Assembly: GCA_045591095.1 (NCBI GenBank)
Contig: JAZNSF010000035.1
Coordinates: 1 to 22,371, forward strand
Direction of reading: 5' to 3'
DNA from: SIG440 sp045591095
Lineage (GTDB): Bacteria > Bacillota > Clostridia > Monoglobales > Monoglobaceae
DNA length: 22,371 bases
This document shows positions 6,553 through 15,025 of the stretch, piece after piece. A program made the translations under genes and the position numbers. Each line of letters begins with the position of its first letter. The stretch's first letter is position 1. The notes under the pieces were generated by a model that worked only from the letters and a program-made list of their open reading frames with translations, did no database searches and was not told the origin of the DNA.

Positions 6553-7662
6553 TCAGTGGAGAATAGCTCTCTCGGTTTCCTTATCGAAGAGGTGAATCTT
6601 GTTTGCATCAACAGCAACCTTGATTTCGTCATCAGCCTTAGCTGTTGAACGACGGTTTACTCTTGCAATAACAGAAGTTTTCGCAAGCTCTAAGTAGAGA
6701 TATGTTTCTGCGCCCATCATTTCAACGATATCAATCTTTACATCTACAACTGATTCAGGCATTGCAGAGATATGTGCCTCGTCATCAAAGATAGCCTCAG
6801 GTCTAATACCCATGATAACTTCCTTGCCGTAGTATTCATCAAGCTCAGGCTTAACCTTGCCTTCGGGAAGTGTAATTTTGAATCCTTCACCGGTAAGAAC
6901 TGTCCTTTCGCCGTCTTTTTCAAGTGTAGCAGATACGAAGTTCATCTGTGGGCTCCCGATAAAGCCAGCAACAAAAAGGTTGCAAGGTTCATCATAAAGC
7001 TCTGTGGGAGAAGCACACTGCTGGAGGAACCCATCCTTCATAACAGCAATTCTTGTACCCATTGTCATAGCTTCAACCTGGTCATGTGTAACATATACAA
7101 CAGTTGTGCCAAGTCTCTTGTGAAGCTTACCGATTTCAGAACGCATCTGAACTCTCAGCTTTGCATCAAGGTTAGAGAGAGGTTCGTCCATAAGGAATAC
7201 CTTGGGTTCACGAACGATTGCACGACCAAGCGCAACGCGCTGTCTCTGACCACCGGAAAGAGCCTTTGGCTTACGATCAAGAAGATGCTCGATATCAAGA
7301 ATCTTTGCAGCTTCCTGTACCTTCTGCTTAATAACATCCTTAGGAACCTTTCTGAGCTTAAGACCAAATGCCATATTCTCAAAAACAGTCATATGAGGAT
7401 AAAGAGCATAGCTCTGGAAAACCATCGCGATATCTCTGTCCTTAGGAGCAACGTCATTAACGCGCTTACCATCAATCAAAAGATCGCCTTCTGTAATTTC
7501 TTCAAGGCCAGCGATCATGCGAAGAGTTGTAGATTTACCACAACCTGAAGGACCAACTAAAATTATAAATTCCTTGTCCTCAATCTCAAGGTTGATGTCT
7601 TTTGCACCGACAACGCCACCCTGATATGTCTTGCCTATATTTCTTAAACTTAAACCTGCCAT
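6553..7662 (-). CDS. ugpC: Sugar ABC transporter ATPase, UgpC/MsmX/MalK type
   Basis: This 369-residue ATPase energises CUT1-family carbohydrate importers. It shows Walker A GPSGCGKST (37-45), Q-loop VFQSYALYPHMTV, signature LSGGQRQRVALGRA (about 135-148), Walker B VFLMDEPLSNLDAKLR, the switch histidine in VTHDQVEAMTMG, and a C-terminal TOBE/OB regulatory domain (about 240-369), all intact. It stands alone with no permease or binding-protein genes nearby. That matches the multitask ATPases (MsmX of Bacillus, MsmK of streptococci) shared by several sugar importers. The start is the ATG with AGGAGG upstream. Its promoter region shares a 25-bp block with that of nagA, suggesting common sugar-responsive control. 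The exact sugars cannot be told from sequence. Confidence 0.93.
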   Translation of the reverse strand: MAGLSLRNIGKTYQGGVVGAKDINLEIEDKEFIILVGPSGCGKSTTLRMIAGLEEITEGDLLIDGKRVNDVAPKDRDIAMVFQSYALYPHMTVFENMAFGLKLRKVPKDVIKQKVQEAAKILDIEHLLDRKPKALSGGQRQRVALGRAIVREPKVFLMDEPLSNLDAKLRVQMRSEIGKLHKRLGTTVVYVTHDQVEAMTMGTRIAVMKDGFLQQCASPTELYDEPCNLFVAGFIGSPQMNFVSATLEKDGERTVLTGEGFKITLPEGKVKPELDEYYGKEVIMGIRPEAIFDDEAHISAMPESVVDVKIDIVEMMGAETYLYLELAKTSVIARVNRRSTAKADDEIKVAVDANKIHLFDKETERAILH

Positions 7663-7713
7663 TTACCTTTTTACCCTCCTGAAAATAATTACAACCTAAA
7701 TTTATGATAATGG

Positions 7714-7743
7714 TATTTTAGCATAATTTTTGCAAAAATGCTA
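7714..7743 (-). promoter_or_regulatory. Probable ugpC promoter with operator-like palindrome
   Basis: On the minus strand an extended -10 (TGC then TAAAAT, 7720-7715) has the palindrome TTTTTGCAAAAA (7738-7727) upstream within the spacer; the outer arms TAGCAT and ATGCTA add a second inverted repeat. The -35 is poor. The same arrangement, at the same spacing, occurs before nagA. Confidence 0.55.
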
Positions 7744-7803
7744 GGGGACTATTGTACAAATATTGACTCTCCACTTTGGTTAAATTGCCTCTTTTTAAAT
7801 CTC

Positions 7804-7846
7804 AAAACACCGCAAACCCTTGGTGCATAAGGGTTTGCGGTGTTTT
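7804..7846. terminator. Long hairpin downstream of gyrA
   Basis: An 18-bp perfect stem (7804-7821 with 7829-7846) with a 7-nt loop and TTTT on each strand. It lies 97 nt past the gyrA stop and upstream of ugpC, so it most likely ends gyrA transcripts and insulates ugpC. Confidence 0.85.
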
Positions 7847-7942
7847 CTTGCCACAAAGATACCGTTTGTATTTATTGACTAAATTTTCACATGCTATCTA
7901 TGCGAAATTGCATTATTTTGCACATATAGCCAAAAACTGTCC

Positions 7943-10459
7943 TTATTCGGCATCAGTATTTTCTGTTTCAGCACTTACTGTCGCTGTTTCTTCTGCGTCT
8001 TCGTCATCGGTATCATCCTCGCGGGCAACAGCTGCTGCAGAAACAATCTTTACGCCATCGGCAAGACGCATAAGCCTTACGCCTTTGGTCACACGCTTAA
8101 GTGTGCTGATTTCTTCGGTGTTTACTCTTATGATTATTCCCTCGGAAGTCATAATAATAATGTCGTCCTCGTCAGTAACCAGTCCAAAGCCTGAAACATT
8201 TCCAGTCTCGGACGTAATCTTGTAGGTAGTTGTGCCCTGTCCGCCACGTGATTGAACCTTGTATTCCGAAAGGTCGGTCTTTTTGCCGTAACCGTTTTCC
8301 GATATAACCAAAATCTTGGCGTTCTCGCGCGTAGCACTCATTCCCACAACATAGTCACCGTCTTTCAGCATAATGCCACGCACACCACGCGAAACTCTGC
8401 CCAAAGCACGAACGTCACTTTCAGAAAATCTTATCATCTTACCAAGGTATGTTCCCATAAATATATCGCCATCGCCCTTTGTGCGCACAACGTTGATAAG
8501 CTCGTCGCCCTCGTCAAGATTGATTGCAATTTTTCCGGCCTTTGGCGCATTCTGATACTCGGTAAGCGCAGTCTTTTTGATTACACCCTGACGCGTTGCC
8601 ATAATCAGATATTCGTCCTCGTTATATTCGCGGATAGGCAGGATTGCCGAAACTTTTTCGCCCGGCTCTAACGGAAGAAGGTTTACAATTGCAGTACCCT
8701 TTGCCTGCCTTCCAGCCTCGGGGATTTCGTACGCTTTTATACGGTACATCTTGCCGGCATTGGTAAAGAACAGAATATACGCATGGGTTGAAGAAACAAA
8801 CATTGTGTCCACAAAATCCTCTTCCTTGGTCTGCATGCCGATTATACCCTTGCCGCCACGTTTCTGGCTGCGGTAAGTATCTGCCGCTAAGCGCTTGATG
8901 TAGCCCTGACGTGTCATTGTTATTACGTTGTCTTCTTCTTCGATAAGGTCCTCAATATCAATGTCATCTGCAACAGGCTCGATAGAAGTACGACGCTTGT
9001 CGCCGAATTTTTCGCGGATTTCGCTGATTTCGGTCTTTAAAACCTCCAAAACCTTTGCCTCGGATGCGAGTATCGCCTCCATCTCGGCGATAAATTCCAT
9101 GATTTCCTTATACTCATTATCAATCTTCTCGCGCTCTAAGCCCTGAAGTCTTGCAAGACGCATATCAAGTATTGCCTGAGCCTGAACATCCGAGAACTCA
9201 AACCTCTCCATCAGTTTGGGCTTGGCATCGCTGTAACTGCTGCGGATAAGGCTTATGATTTCGTCAATGTTGTCAAGAGCAATGCGAAGACCTTCCAAAA
9301 TATGCGCTCTTGCCTCGGCTTTTTTCTTGTCGAAGCGCGAGCGACGGATGATAACATCTTTCTGAAAATCAATGTAATTGTCAAGTATCTCTCGTAAGTT
9401 AAGAACCTTTGGCTCAACCTGGTTGACAAGAGCAAGCATAATAACGCCAAAGCTGTCTTCAAGCTGGGTGTACTTATAAAGCTGATTAAGGACAATTGTC
9501 GCATTTGCATCACGCTTGGTTTCAATCACGATGCGCATACCGTCACGGTCAGACTCGTCACGAAGGTCCGAGATGCCCTCAACCCTCTTTTCGCGCACTA
9601 AATCCGCAATCTTTTCGATAAGCCTTGCCTTGTTGACCATGTAAGGAATTTCGGTTATGACAATCCTCTGACGGTCCTTAACCTCCTCAATCTCAGCCTT
9701 GGCACGGATGCGGATTTTGCCCCTGCCGGTGTGATAAGCCGCACGGATACCCGAAGTACCCATAATCTGTGCACCCGTCGGGAAGTCGGGCCCGGGGATA
9801 TGCTCCATAAGCTCGTCAATTGTGATTTCGGGGTTGTCGATTACCGCAATAATTCCGTCAATAACCTCGGTTAAGTTGTGGGGCGGAATGTTTGTCGCCA
9901 TACCAACGGCAATACCGTTCGAGCCATTGACCAGAAGATGCGGAAATCTTGACGGAAGCACAACCGGCTCTTTTCGGCTTTCGTCAAAGTTTGGCATAAA
10001 GTCAACGGTTTCTTTTTCGATATCGGTAAGCATTCGCATCGCCATACGCGACATACGCGCCTCGGTATAACGGTAAGCTGCAGGGGGATCGCCATCGACC
10101 GAGCCGAAGTTACCATGTCCGTCAACGGTCGGATATCTCATCGAGAAGTCCTGAGCCATACGCACCATCGCATCATAAACCGACGCATCGCCGTGTGGAT
10201 GGTATCTACCAAGAACGTTACCGACGGTGGTAGCACTCTTACGATACTCGCGGTCGGGGGTAAGGTTGTCTTCGTGCATTGCATAAAGAATACGACGGTG
10301 AACGGGTTTAAGTCCGTCCCTTACATCAGGAAGCGCACGTCCTACGATAACCGACATCGCATAGTCAAGGTAGGACTTTCGCATTTCCTTTTCAATTTCG
10401 ACAGGAATAATATTAAGTTTGGAAGCATCAAACAATACTTCGTTTTTTTCTTCTGCCAT
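7943..10459 (-). CDS. gyrA: DNA gyrase subunit A
   Basis: GyrA is the DNA-cleaving subunit of gyrase (GyrA2GyrB2), which introduces negative supercoils. The 838-residue protein has the winged-helix and tower domains, the catalytic tyrosine at 131 in AAYRYTEARM, and a C-terminal six-bladed pinwheel (about 510-810) that starts with the GyrA box QKRGGKG, which separates it from topoisomerase IV ParC. The quinolone-resistance region reads HPHGDASVYDA: alanine 92 stands at the E. coli Ser83 position and Asp96 at Asp87. The C-terminus ends in an acidic tail (DDTDDEDAEE...). The gene stands alone with no gyrB beside it. The start ATG follows AGAGG. Confidence 0.97.
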   Translation of the reverse strand: MAEEKNEVLFDASKLNIIPVEIEKEMRKSYLDYAMSVIVGRALPDVRDGLKPVHRRILYAMHEDNLTPDREYRKSATTVGNVLGRYHPHGDASVYDAMVRMAQDFSMRYPTVDGHGNFGSVDGDPPAAYRYTEARMSRMAMRMLTDIEKETVDFMPNFDESRKEPVVLPSRFPHLLVNGSNGIAVGMATNIPPHNLTEVIDGIIAVIDNPEITIDELMEHIPGPDFPTGAQIMGTSGIRAAYHTGRGKIRIRAKAEIEEVKDRQRIVITEIPYMVNKARLIEKIADLVREKRVEGISDLRDESDRDGMRIVIETKRDANATIVLNQLYKYTQLEDSFGVIMLALVNQVEPKVLNLREILDNYIDFQKDVIIRRSRFDKKKAEARAHILEGLRIALDNIDEIISLIRSSYSDAKPKLMERFEFSDVQAQAILDMRLARLQGLEREKIDNEYKEIMEFIAEMEAILASEAKVLEVLKTEISEIREKFGDKRRTSIEPVADDIDIEDLIEEEDNVITMTRQGYIKRLAADTYRSQKRGGKGIIGMQTKEEDFVDTMFVSSTHAYILFFTNAGKMYRIKAYEIPEAGRQAKGTAIVNLLPLEPGEKVSAILPIREYNEDEYLIMATRQGVIKKTALTEYQNAPKAGKIAINLDEGDELINVVRTKGDGDIFMGTYLGKMIRFSESDVRALGRVSRGVRGIMLKDGDYVVGMSATRENAKILVISENGYGKKTDLSEYKVQSRGGQGTTTYKITSETGNVSGFGLVTDEDDIIIMTSEGIIIRVNTEEISTLKRVTKGVRLMRLADGVKIVSAAAVAREDDTDDEDAEETATVSAETENTDAE

Positions 10460-10563
10460 AAAGGTATACCTCTTATATCTAAATTTTTTATGGTTTTAGA
10501 CGCATACAGTAAAACGTCTTCCCTTTTTACTTCGACAAAAAAATTAAAAATCCTTTTATTTGG

Positions 10564-10597
10564 CAAAAAAATTACCCTAAAATCAATTTTAGGGTAA
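10564..10597 (-). terminator. Intrinsic terminator between the nagA-ROK pair and gyrA
   Basis: On the minus strand a stem of about 11 bp (TTACCCTAAAA with its complement, 4-nt loop) is followed by TTTTTTT. It lies about 100 nt after the ROK gene and 105 nt before gyrA; the gyrA promoter must lie in the remaining AT-rich stretch, where I see no convincing -35/-10 pair. Confidence 0.85.
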
Positions 10598-10656
10598 AAA
10601 GGGGCTAATTTTTTTCACACTTTTCTCAAATACATAGCAAAATTCGAGTGACAAAC

Positions 10657-10695
10657 AGAAGAATCGGCAATGCAAAAAGCACTGCCGATTCTTCT
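10657..10695 (-). terminator. Hairpin abutting the ROK gene stop codon
   Basis: A perfect 13-bp stem (10657-10669 with 10683-10695), with an inner TGC/GCA pair set, starts one base after the TGA. The following T-run is weak, so this may be a 3'-end stabiliser or partial terminator, with the stronger terminator 60 nt further on. Confidence 0.65.
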
Positions 10696-10696
10696 A

Positions 10697-12064
10697 TCAT
10701 ATAATTTTAGGAAGGCTTGCTGCAGCCACTGACTGGCCAACACGTCTGGCCTTTTCATCAGGGATATGCAGCTTAATCTTTTTGCTAAGTTCGGGGAATT
10801 CGGTTTTTAAAACCTCGTTTGCCTTTTCAAGAATAATCGCTCCACCCTTGCCGCTTGTTACACGCCCCATAATGAGGACATGCTTAATATCATAAAAGAG
10901 CGAGTAGTAAGCAATTGTATATCCAAAATAGGTGCCGATAGTTTCGTATATATCAGCCGCACGACTGTCATCGTTTTCCATAAGACCCTGAACGACCTTA
11001 AGTTTTTCTGCAGGCGACAAAGCTTCCTCAAGCTCAATGCCCGCCTTTGGAGCAAGCTTTATCACAGCATCCTGCGAGAAATACTTAACACCGCAGCCAA
11101 CATCGCCACTCCATTCGTCCACCATAGCATCCTTGTTAAAATCTACAGGGACAAACGCAAGCTCATTAAGCCACCCGGTAATATTGCCGTCCTTGTCAAC
11201 ATATCCGGCAGCTTCGCTTGTACCCATTGCAACGCCTAAAACGTTGTTGTCTTCAAGACTCATAGCACCTGCAAGTGCCGTAACGTCACCGTCATTTGCA
11301 ACCTCAATCGGAACATCGCCGATTTCCTTTGCAACATCAATATACATATTCTTTACATGTTTTTCGAAATCCTCGTCCGAAACCTTTAAAAACAGCGACG
11401 CTACCATAATTTTGTTGTCAACATATACGCCTGCCGAAGAAACACCAATAGCATCAACCCTTGGCATATAAGACGCCGCGGTCTTCATAGCATTTAAAAT
11501 CCCCTCATAGTGATACATCGGGTCGCTCTGGGTTTTGGGAAACCACACAACTTCTTCCGAATATACAGTCTTGCCGTCCACCACAGCCGAAACTTTTCGG
11601 TCGCTGCCACCGGCGTCAAATCCGATACGGCATCCGTCCAGATGTCTTCCAACAGGTGACGACACATCGTTTTCTTTTGGCGCATCTTTGACATTCTCTA
11701 CATAAATAACCTCAAAAGGTGCTTCAAACACACGCGACATAAAGTTAAAATCAAACTCTCTGGCGCCGCCGTTTCTGTAGTCATCAGCAATTCTTTCATA
11801 TATATATTTGCTGCCCGCAATATACACCTTGTAGCCGCCCTTTAGCCAAAGCAAAGTTTTGATTATCCTCTCGGCAATCTCATAGTTTTCCTGGTCGTGA
11901 CCGGTATTTTCCTTAAAAATATCCAGCTTATACACCGCCACAAGACCGTTATTTCTTTCTACACAAATGGCAATCTCCTGCGAGTCCGCATTCTTTACTG
12001 CCTCTTTGTAATCATTAACCACCTTTATCATAGGCATAAAGCCAGGTTCAAGTTTTGCAATCAT
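10697..12064 (-). CDS. Divergent ROK-family protein coupled to nagA
   Basis: This 455-residue protein contains an actin-like ROK (repressor, ORF, kinase) core from about residue 145: phosphate-1 loop GFDAGGSDRK (148-157), the presumed catalytic aspartate in VANDGDVTAL, and a GTS phosphate-2 segment. Several ROK signatures are altered: GTSEAAG replaces GTGIGGG, NELAFVPVDF replaces the ExGH segment and so lacks the zinc histidine, and the CxCGxxGC zinc cluster is reduced to a lone GCG. An N-terminal extension of about 145 residues has no helix-turn-helix I can recognise. Its ATG overlaps the nagA stop (ATGA), implying translational coupling. N-acetylglucosamine or N-acetylmannosamine kinase is the obvious guess, but catalysis is not assured. 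Confidence 0.75.
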   Translation of the reverse strand: MIAKLEPGFMPMIKVVNDYKEAVKNADSQEIAICVERNNGLVAVYKLDIFKENTGHDQENYEIAERIIKTLLWLKGGYKVYIAGSKYIYERIADDYRNGGAREFDFNFMSRVFEAPFEVIYVENVKDAPKENDVSSPVGRHLDGCRIGFDAGGSDRKVSAVVDGKTVYSEEVVWFPKTQSDPMYHYEGILNAMKTAASYMPRVDAIGVSSAGVYVDNKIMVASLFLKVSDEDFEKHVKNMYIDVAKEIGDVPIEVANDGDVTALAGAMSLEDNNVLGVAMGTSEAAGYVDKDGNITGWLNELAFVPVDFNKDAMVDEWSGDVGCGVKYFSQDAVIKLAPKAGIELEEALSPAEKLKVVQGLMENDDSRAADIYETIGTYFGYTIAYYSLFYDIKHVLIMGRVTSGKGGAIILEKANEVLKTEFPELSKKIKLHIPDEKARRVGQSVAAASLPKII

Positions 12065-13212
12065 TGTTCTTCTCCTTTATATCTTATTTCTCCACCGAGT
12101 ATGGTCATATTAACATTAAATGTTTCGTCTGCAATCAGAAGGTCGGCACGTTTTCCAACCTCGATCGAGCCAATCTCCTTGTCCTCTGAAAGCGCAGTTG
12201 CCGGGTTGATTGATGCACACGCAACCGCCTGATACATTTCAAGGCCCGAATTACTGTAAAGGTTATAAACCGCCTCGTTAAGTTTAAGAACGCTGCCCGC
12301 AATAGTCCCGTCAGGCATCAAGCATTTGATTCCTTCCTTATGAAGCGGCTGTCCACCAAGAGTATAATCACCGTCAGGCATCCCACCGGCACGTATACAG
12401 TCGGTAATAAGGCAAAGCTTGTCACCTTTAATCTTGGCAATCAAACCAAACAAACCGCGGCTTACATGGAAGGTATCAGCAATCAGTTCTGCGCTTACCT
12501 CGTCAGACGAAAGTGCCGCGCCCACAACACCGGGGCTACGATGCGAAAGAGCCGTCATAGCATTGAAAAGATGCGTTGTATGCTTTGCTCCCCACGAAAT
12601 CCCGTCCATAGCCTCTTCAAAGCTGGCATCGGTATGCCCCATAGAAATAAGGATATCCGAATTTTCGCTGACCTCTTTTATACATTCTTTGGCACCGTCA
12701 ACTTCAGGTGCCACGGTGAAAAGACTGATGATATCCTTGTTTTCAAGAACAAACTTCCCGTCAGGTCTCAAAATATGTTCCTCGGCCTGAGCGCCCTTTT
12801 TTGCCGAATTAATAAACGGGCCTTCGCTGTTGACGCCCAAAATCCTTGCTCCATAATATTCTTCGCTGTTTTTAACCTTACGACACGCGTCAAACGCCGC
12901 CAATATATCGTTTTTCGAAACCGTCATGGTTGTGGGACACCACGCAGTTACACCGTTTTTAACAATCCCCTCAGCAATAGTTTTAATCGCCTTGACACTT
13001 CCGTCAGAAACATCTTCTCCCAGGTATCCATGGATATGCATATCTATAAGCCCAGGTGCTACGTACTTCCCGCCTGCATCTATTATTTCATACTCCGAAA
13101 CATCAATTTCCTCAACCTTTGCAATCGCCCGGATTCTGTCATCAAAGATGACTGCCAACCCCTCGGCTTCGCGGTCGCGCAAAAGAACTTTACCGTTTGT
13201 AATGCACTTCAC
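12061..13212 (-). CDS. nagA: N-acetylglucosamine-6-phosphate deacetylase
   Basis: NagA removes acetate from GlcNAc-6-phosphate, giving glucosamine-6-phosphate, in the cytoplasm. The 383-residue amidohydrolase shows the HIHG motif at 59-62, the metal-binding glutamate in NSEGPFIN, GHTDASFEEA, THLFNAMTALSHR and the catalytic TDCIRAGG segment. I chose the GTG at 13212 because GAGAGGGG lies 7 nt upstream and the protein then has the family length; the ATG 78 nt upstream lies upstream of the predicted -10 and would add an unusual tail. It forms a two-gene operon with the ROK gene by a 4-nt overlap. nagB is not nearby, so the deaminase must be encoded elsewhere. Confidence 0.95.
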   Translation of the reverse strand: MKCITNGKVLLRDREAEGLAVIFDDRIRAIAKVEEIDVSEYEIIDAGGKYVAPGLIDMHIHGYLGEDVSDGSVKAIKTIAEGIVKNGVTAWCPTTMTVSKNDILAAFDACRKVKNSEEYYGARILGVNSEGPFINSAKKGAQAEEHILRPDGKFVLENKDIISLFTVAPEVDGAKECIKEVSENSDILISMGHTDASFEEAMDGISWGAKHTTHLFNAMTALSHRSPGVVGAALSSDEVSAELIADTFHVSRGLFGLIAKIKGDKLCLITDCIRAGGMPDGDYTLGGQPLHKEGIKCLMPDGTIAGSVLKLNEAVYNLYSNSGLEMYQAVACASINPATALSEDKEIGSIEVGKRADLLIADETFNVNMTILGGEIRYKGEEQ

Positions 13213-13249
13213 TAAAAAACCCCTCTCTTTTCGCAAAGTTTCACTTACT

Positions 13250-13291
13250 ATGTTAGCACATTTTTTGCAAAAACGCAACTGTTTTTGCAAA
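13250..13291 (-). promoter_or_regulatory. nagA promoter with two TTTTTGCAAA sites
   Basis: On the minus strand TTGCGT (13278-13273), a 17-bp spacer and an extended -10 (TGC then TAACAT, 13255-13250) form a promoter about 30 nt upstream of the chosen GTG. On the plus strand TTTTTGCAAA occurs at 13262-13271, inside the spacer, and at 13282-13291, just upstream of the -35: exactly 20 bp apart, on one face of the helix. They are good operator candidates. Confidence 0.6.
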
Positions 13292-13298
13292 TTTTATA

Positions 13299-13336
13299 CA
13301 AAAAAACAGTCGCACAGCGTCATATCGTGCAACTGT
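13299..13336 (-). terminator. Terminator of the rsuA-pdxY operon
   Basis: On the minus strand a 10-bp stem (13336-13327 with 13315-13306, one G-U pair) is followed by TTTTTTTG. It lies 16 nt past the kinase stop codon and just before the nagA promoter. Confidence 0.85.
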
Positions 13337-13352
13337 TTGCAAACTCGGCTTT

Positions 13353-14207
13353 TTAAAGTATTCCCAGCACTTTTTCAAACAAAACTCCGTATTCAGTTTT
13401 CATTTCGGGGCGCTTCATGGTTTCTGCTATCGCCGCTTTGATAAAATCGACCGCCTTTTTCGCCGCTTCGCAAGCCGAAAGACCATTGACTAAAGCGCCA
13501 GTCATTACTGCTGCAAAAATATCCCCTGTACCATGGAACAGCCGGTCGATATATCCGCAATCAAGTAGTTCAAAATAATTATTTTTTCGGTCATATATCG
13601 CTGTAGTCATTTGATTTTCGCCCGTCATAATGCTTGTTATCGCCACTATGCCCGGTCCCATATCCGAAAGACTTTTGGCAATGTCAAAAACTTCGTCCTT
13701 TGTCAAAAATCCGTCAGGGTAAGCTTTGTCAAGAAGAAGACACGCCTCGGTAAGATTTGGCGTGATAACGTCTGCCAGGCGGACAAACTCTTTCATCCCC
13801 ATAAGCAAATCATTCATACGGTCATAATAAACGGTCTTTGCATCCGACAAAATGTTGTCGCCCAAAACTGGGTCAATTACAATCAAGCTGCCCTCACTTC
13901 GCTTCTTTTGCACAAATTCCGACAAAATCTCAATCTGCCTTGCGCTTGCCATATACCCTGTCGATACCGCATCAAACTTTACGCCAATTTTTTGCCAGTG
14001 ATTAAGGATTTTTTCCATCTCGCTAGTTAGGTCGCAAAAGGTATAATCTAAAAACTTATATGTATGAGTCGAAAGCACCGCTGTCGGAAGCGGGCAAGCC
14101 TCCAGGCCCATTGCCGAAATTATAGGGCAAGCCTCCGAAAGAGAAACTCTGCCGAACCCCGACAAATCATTTATCAGCGCCACTCTTGGTATAAAACTTT
14201 TTATCAT
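13353..14207 (-). CDS. pdxY: Pyridoxal/pyridoxamine kinase
   Basis: This 284-residue ribokinase-superfamily enzyme phosphorylates vitamin B6 vitamers (vitamin B6 salvage). Recognisable parts are the N-terminal INDLSGFGRVSL substrate segment, the STGYMAS strand, VIDPVLGDN, the ITPNLTEA segment and the anion-hole/catalytic motif GTGD at 226-229 with Asp229 as base. PdxY and PdxK types cannot be separated with certainty by eye; the annotation as a pyridoxamine kinase is the common one for clostridial homologues. It lies 18 nt downstream of rsuA with its own ribosome site (AGGAG-like), probably in one transcript. PLP would serve enzymes such as Kbl and MetY, but there is no operon link to them. 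Confidence 0.88.
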   Translation of the reverse strand: MIKSFIPRVALINDLSGFGRVSLSEACPIISAMGLEACPLPTAVLSTHTYKFLDYTFCDLTSEMEKILNHWQKIGVKFDAVSTGYMASARQIEILSEFVQKKRSEGSLIVIDPVLGDNILSDAKTVYYDRMNDLLMGMKEFVRLADVITPNLTEACLLLDKAYPDGFLTKDEVFDIAKSLSDMGPGIVAITSIMTGENQMTTAIYDRKNNYFELLDCGYIDRLFHGTGDIFAAVMTGALVNGLSACEAAKKAVDFIKAAIAETMKRPEMKTEYGVLFEKVLGIL

Positions 14208-14225
14208 TTTTATTTCTCCTTTTAA

Positions 14226-14930
14226 TTATCCTCTAAGGCTCTCGATTTCGGCCTCGGTCAGTTCCCTGATTTCGCCCAAAGAAAGATTTTCGTCAAGACA
14301 AAGGTCTTTCATTTTAATTCGTTTTAAACACAAAACCTTGTTGCCTCTCTTTTCAAACATTCGCTTCACCTGATGAAATTTACCTTCAGATATGGTAACT
14401 TCGGCAAAGTACGGCGCGTCACTAGACAAAATCTTAAGCTCTCCCGGCTTTGTCACAAAGTCCCCAAGGTCCATACCCTTTCGGAAAGCCTCGATATCCG
14501 CTTCAATGGGACACTTTTCTAATCTTGCAATATATGTTTTGGGAATATGCTTCTTTGGCGAAAGAAGTCTGTGCGCAAGGTCGCCGTCATTTGTAAGAAG
14601 AAGTAACCCCTCAGTGTCAATATCCAGCCTCCCGACAGGAAACACGTCAAAATGGCGGTATTCTTCGGGGACTAAATCTATGACAGTAGGGAGCTTTTTA
14701 TCCCAGGTTGCCGAAACATACCCCGAAGGCTTGTTGAGCATAAGATAGACAAACTTTCGATATATAACCGTCCTGCCATCCACCAAGATTTTATCATTCT
14801 CAGGATCTACTGTGCTTTCGGGTTTTAGATTTTCTCTTCCCAAAACGGTGACTAATCCCGATTTTATTAACTTTTTAACCTCGCTTCGTGTGCCAAAGCC
14901 ACACGCTGAAAGAAATTTGTCAAGTCGCAT
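14226..14930 (-). CDS. rsuA: 16S rRNA pseudouridine synthase, RsuA family
   Basis: RsuA-type enzymes isomerise a single uridine of 16S rRNA (U516 in E. coli numbering). The 234-residue protein has an N-terminal S4 RNA-binding domain (1-60, MRLDKFLSACGFGTRSEV) and a catalytic domain with KPSG(Y)VSA and the signature GRLDIDTEGLLLLTNDG, in which Asp103 is the catalytic aspartate. The length fits RsuA rather than the larger RluB/RluF proteins, though the exact target uridine is inferred by family. It heads a two-gene transcript with the pyridoxal kinase gene. A possible -10 TATAAT lies about 50 nt upstream. Confidence 0.88.
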   Translation of the reverse strand: MRLDKFLSACGFGTRSEVKKLIKSGLVTVLGRENLKPESTVDPENDKILVDGRTVIYRKFVYLMLNKPSGYVSATWDKKLPTVIDLVPEEYRHFDVFPVGRLDIDTEGLLLLTNDGDLAHRLLSPKKHIPKTYIARLEKCPIEADIEAFRKGMDLGDFVTKPGELKILSSDAPYFAEVTISEGKFHQVKRMFEKRGNKVLCLKRIKMKDLCLDENLSLGEIRELTEAEIESLRG

Positions 14931-14979
14931 TTTCCTATTCCATCCAAAATCAAAGTATTTTTAGCCGTTTTTCTTCATA

Positions 14980-14986
14980 TATTATA
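14980..14986. promoter_or_regulatory. Candidate -10 between rsuA and the DUF4830 gene
   Basis: The AT-rich 95-nt gap between the divergent genes contains TATAAT on the minus strand (14986-14981), with a related TATTAT on the plus strand. Neither has a good -35 at 17 bp, so assignment to one or both genes is weak. Confidence 0.3.
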
Positions 14987-15025
14987 AGAGTATAAAAATT
15001 ACCAATGCCAAGGAGGCATACCCTT

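Noticed and set aside
7155..7548. Long ORFs on both strands within ugpC, gyrA, nagA and metY
   Set aside because: They are shadow frames of well-recognised genes, without ribosome sites or family likeness.
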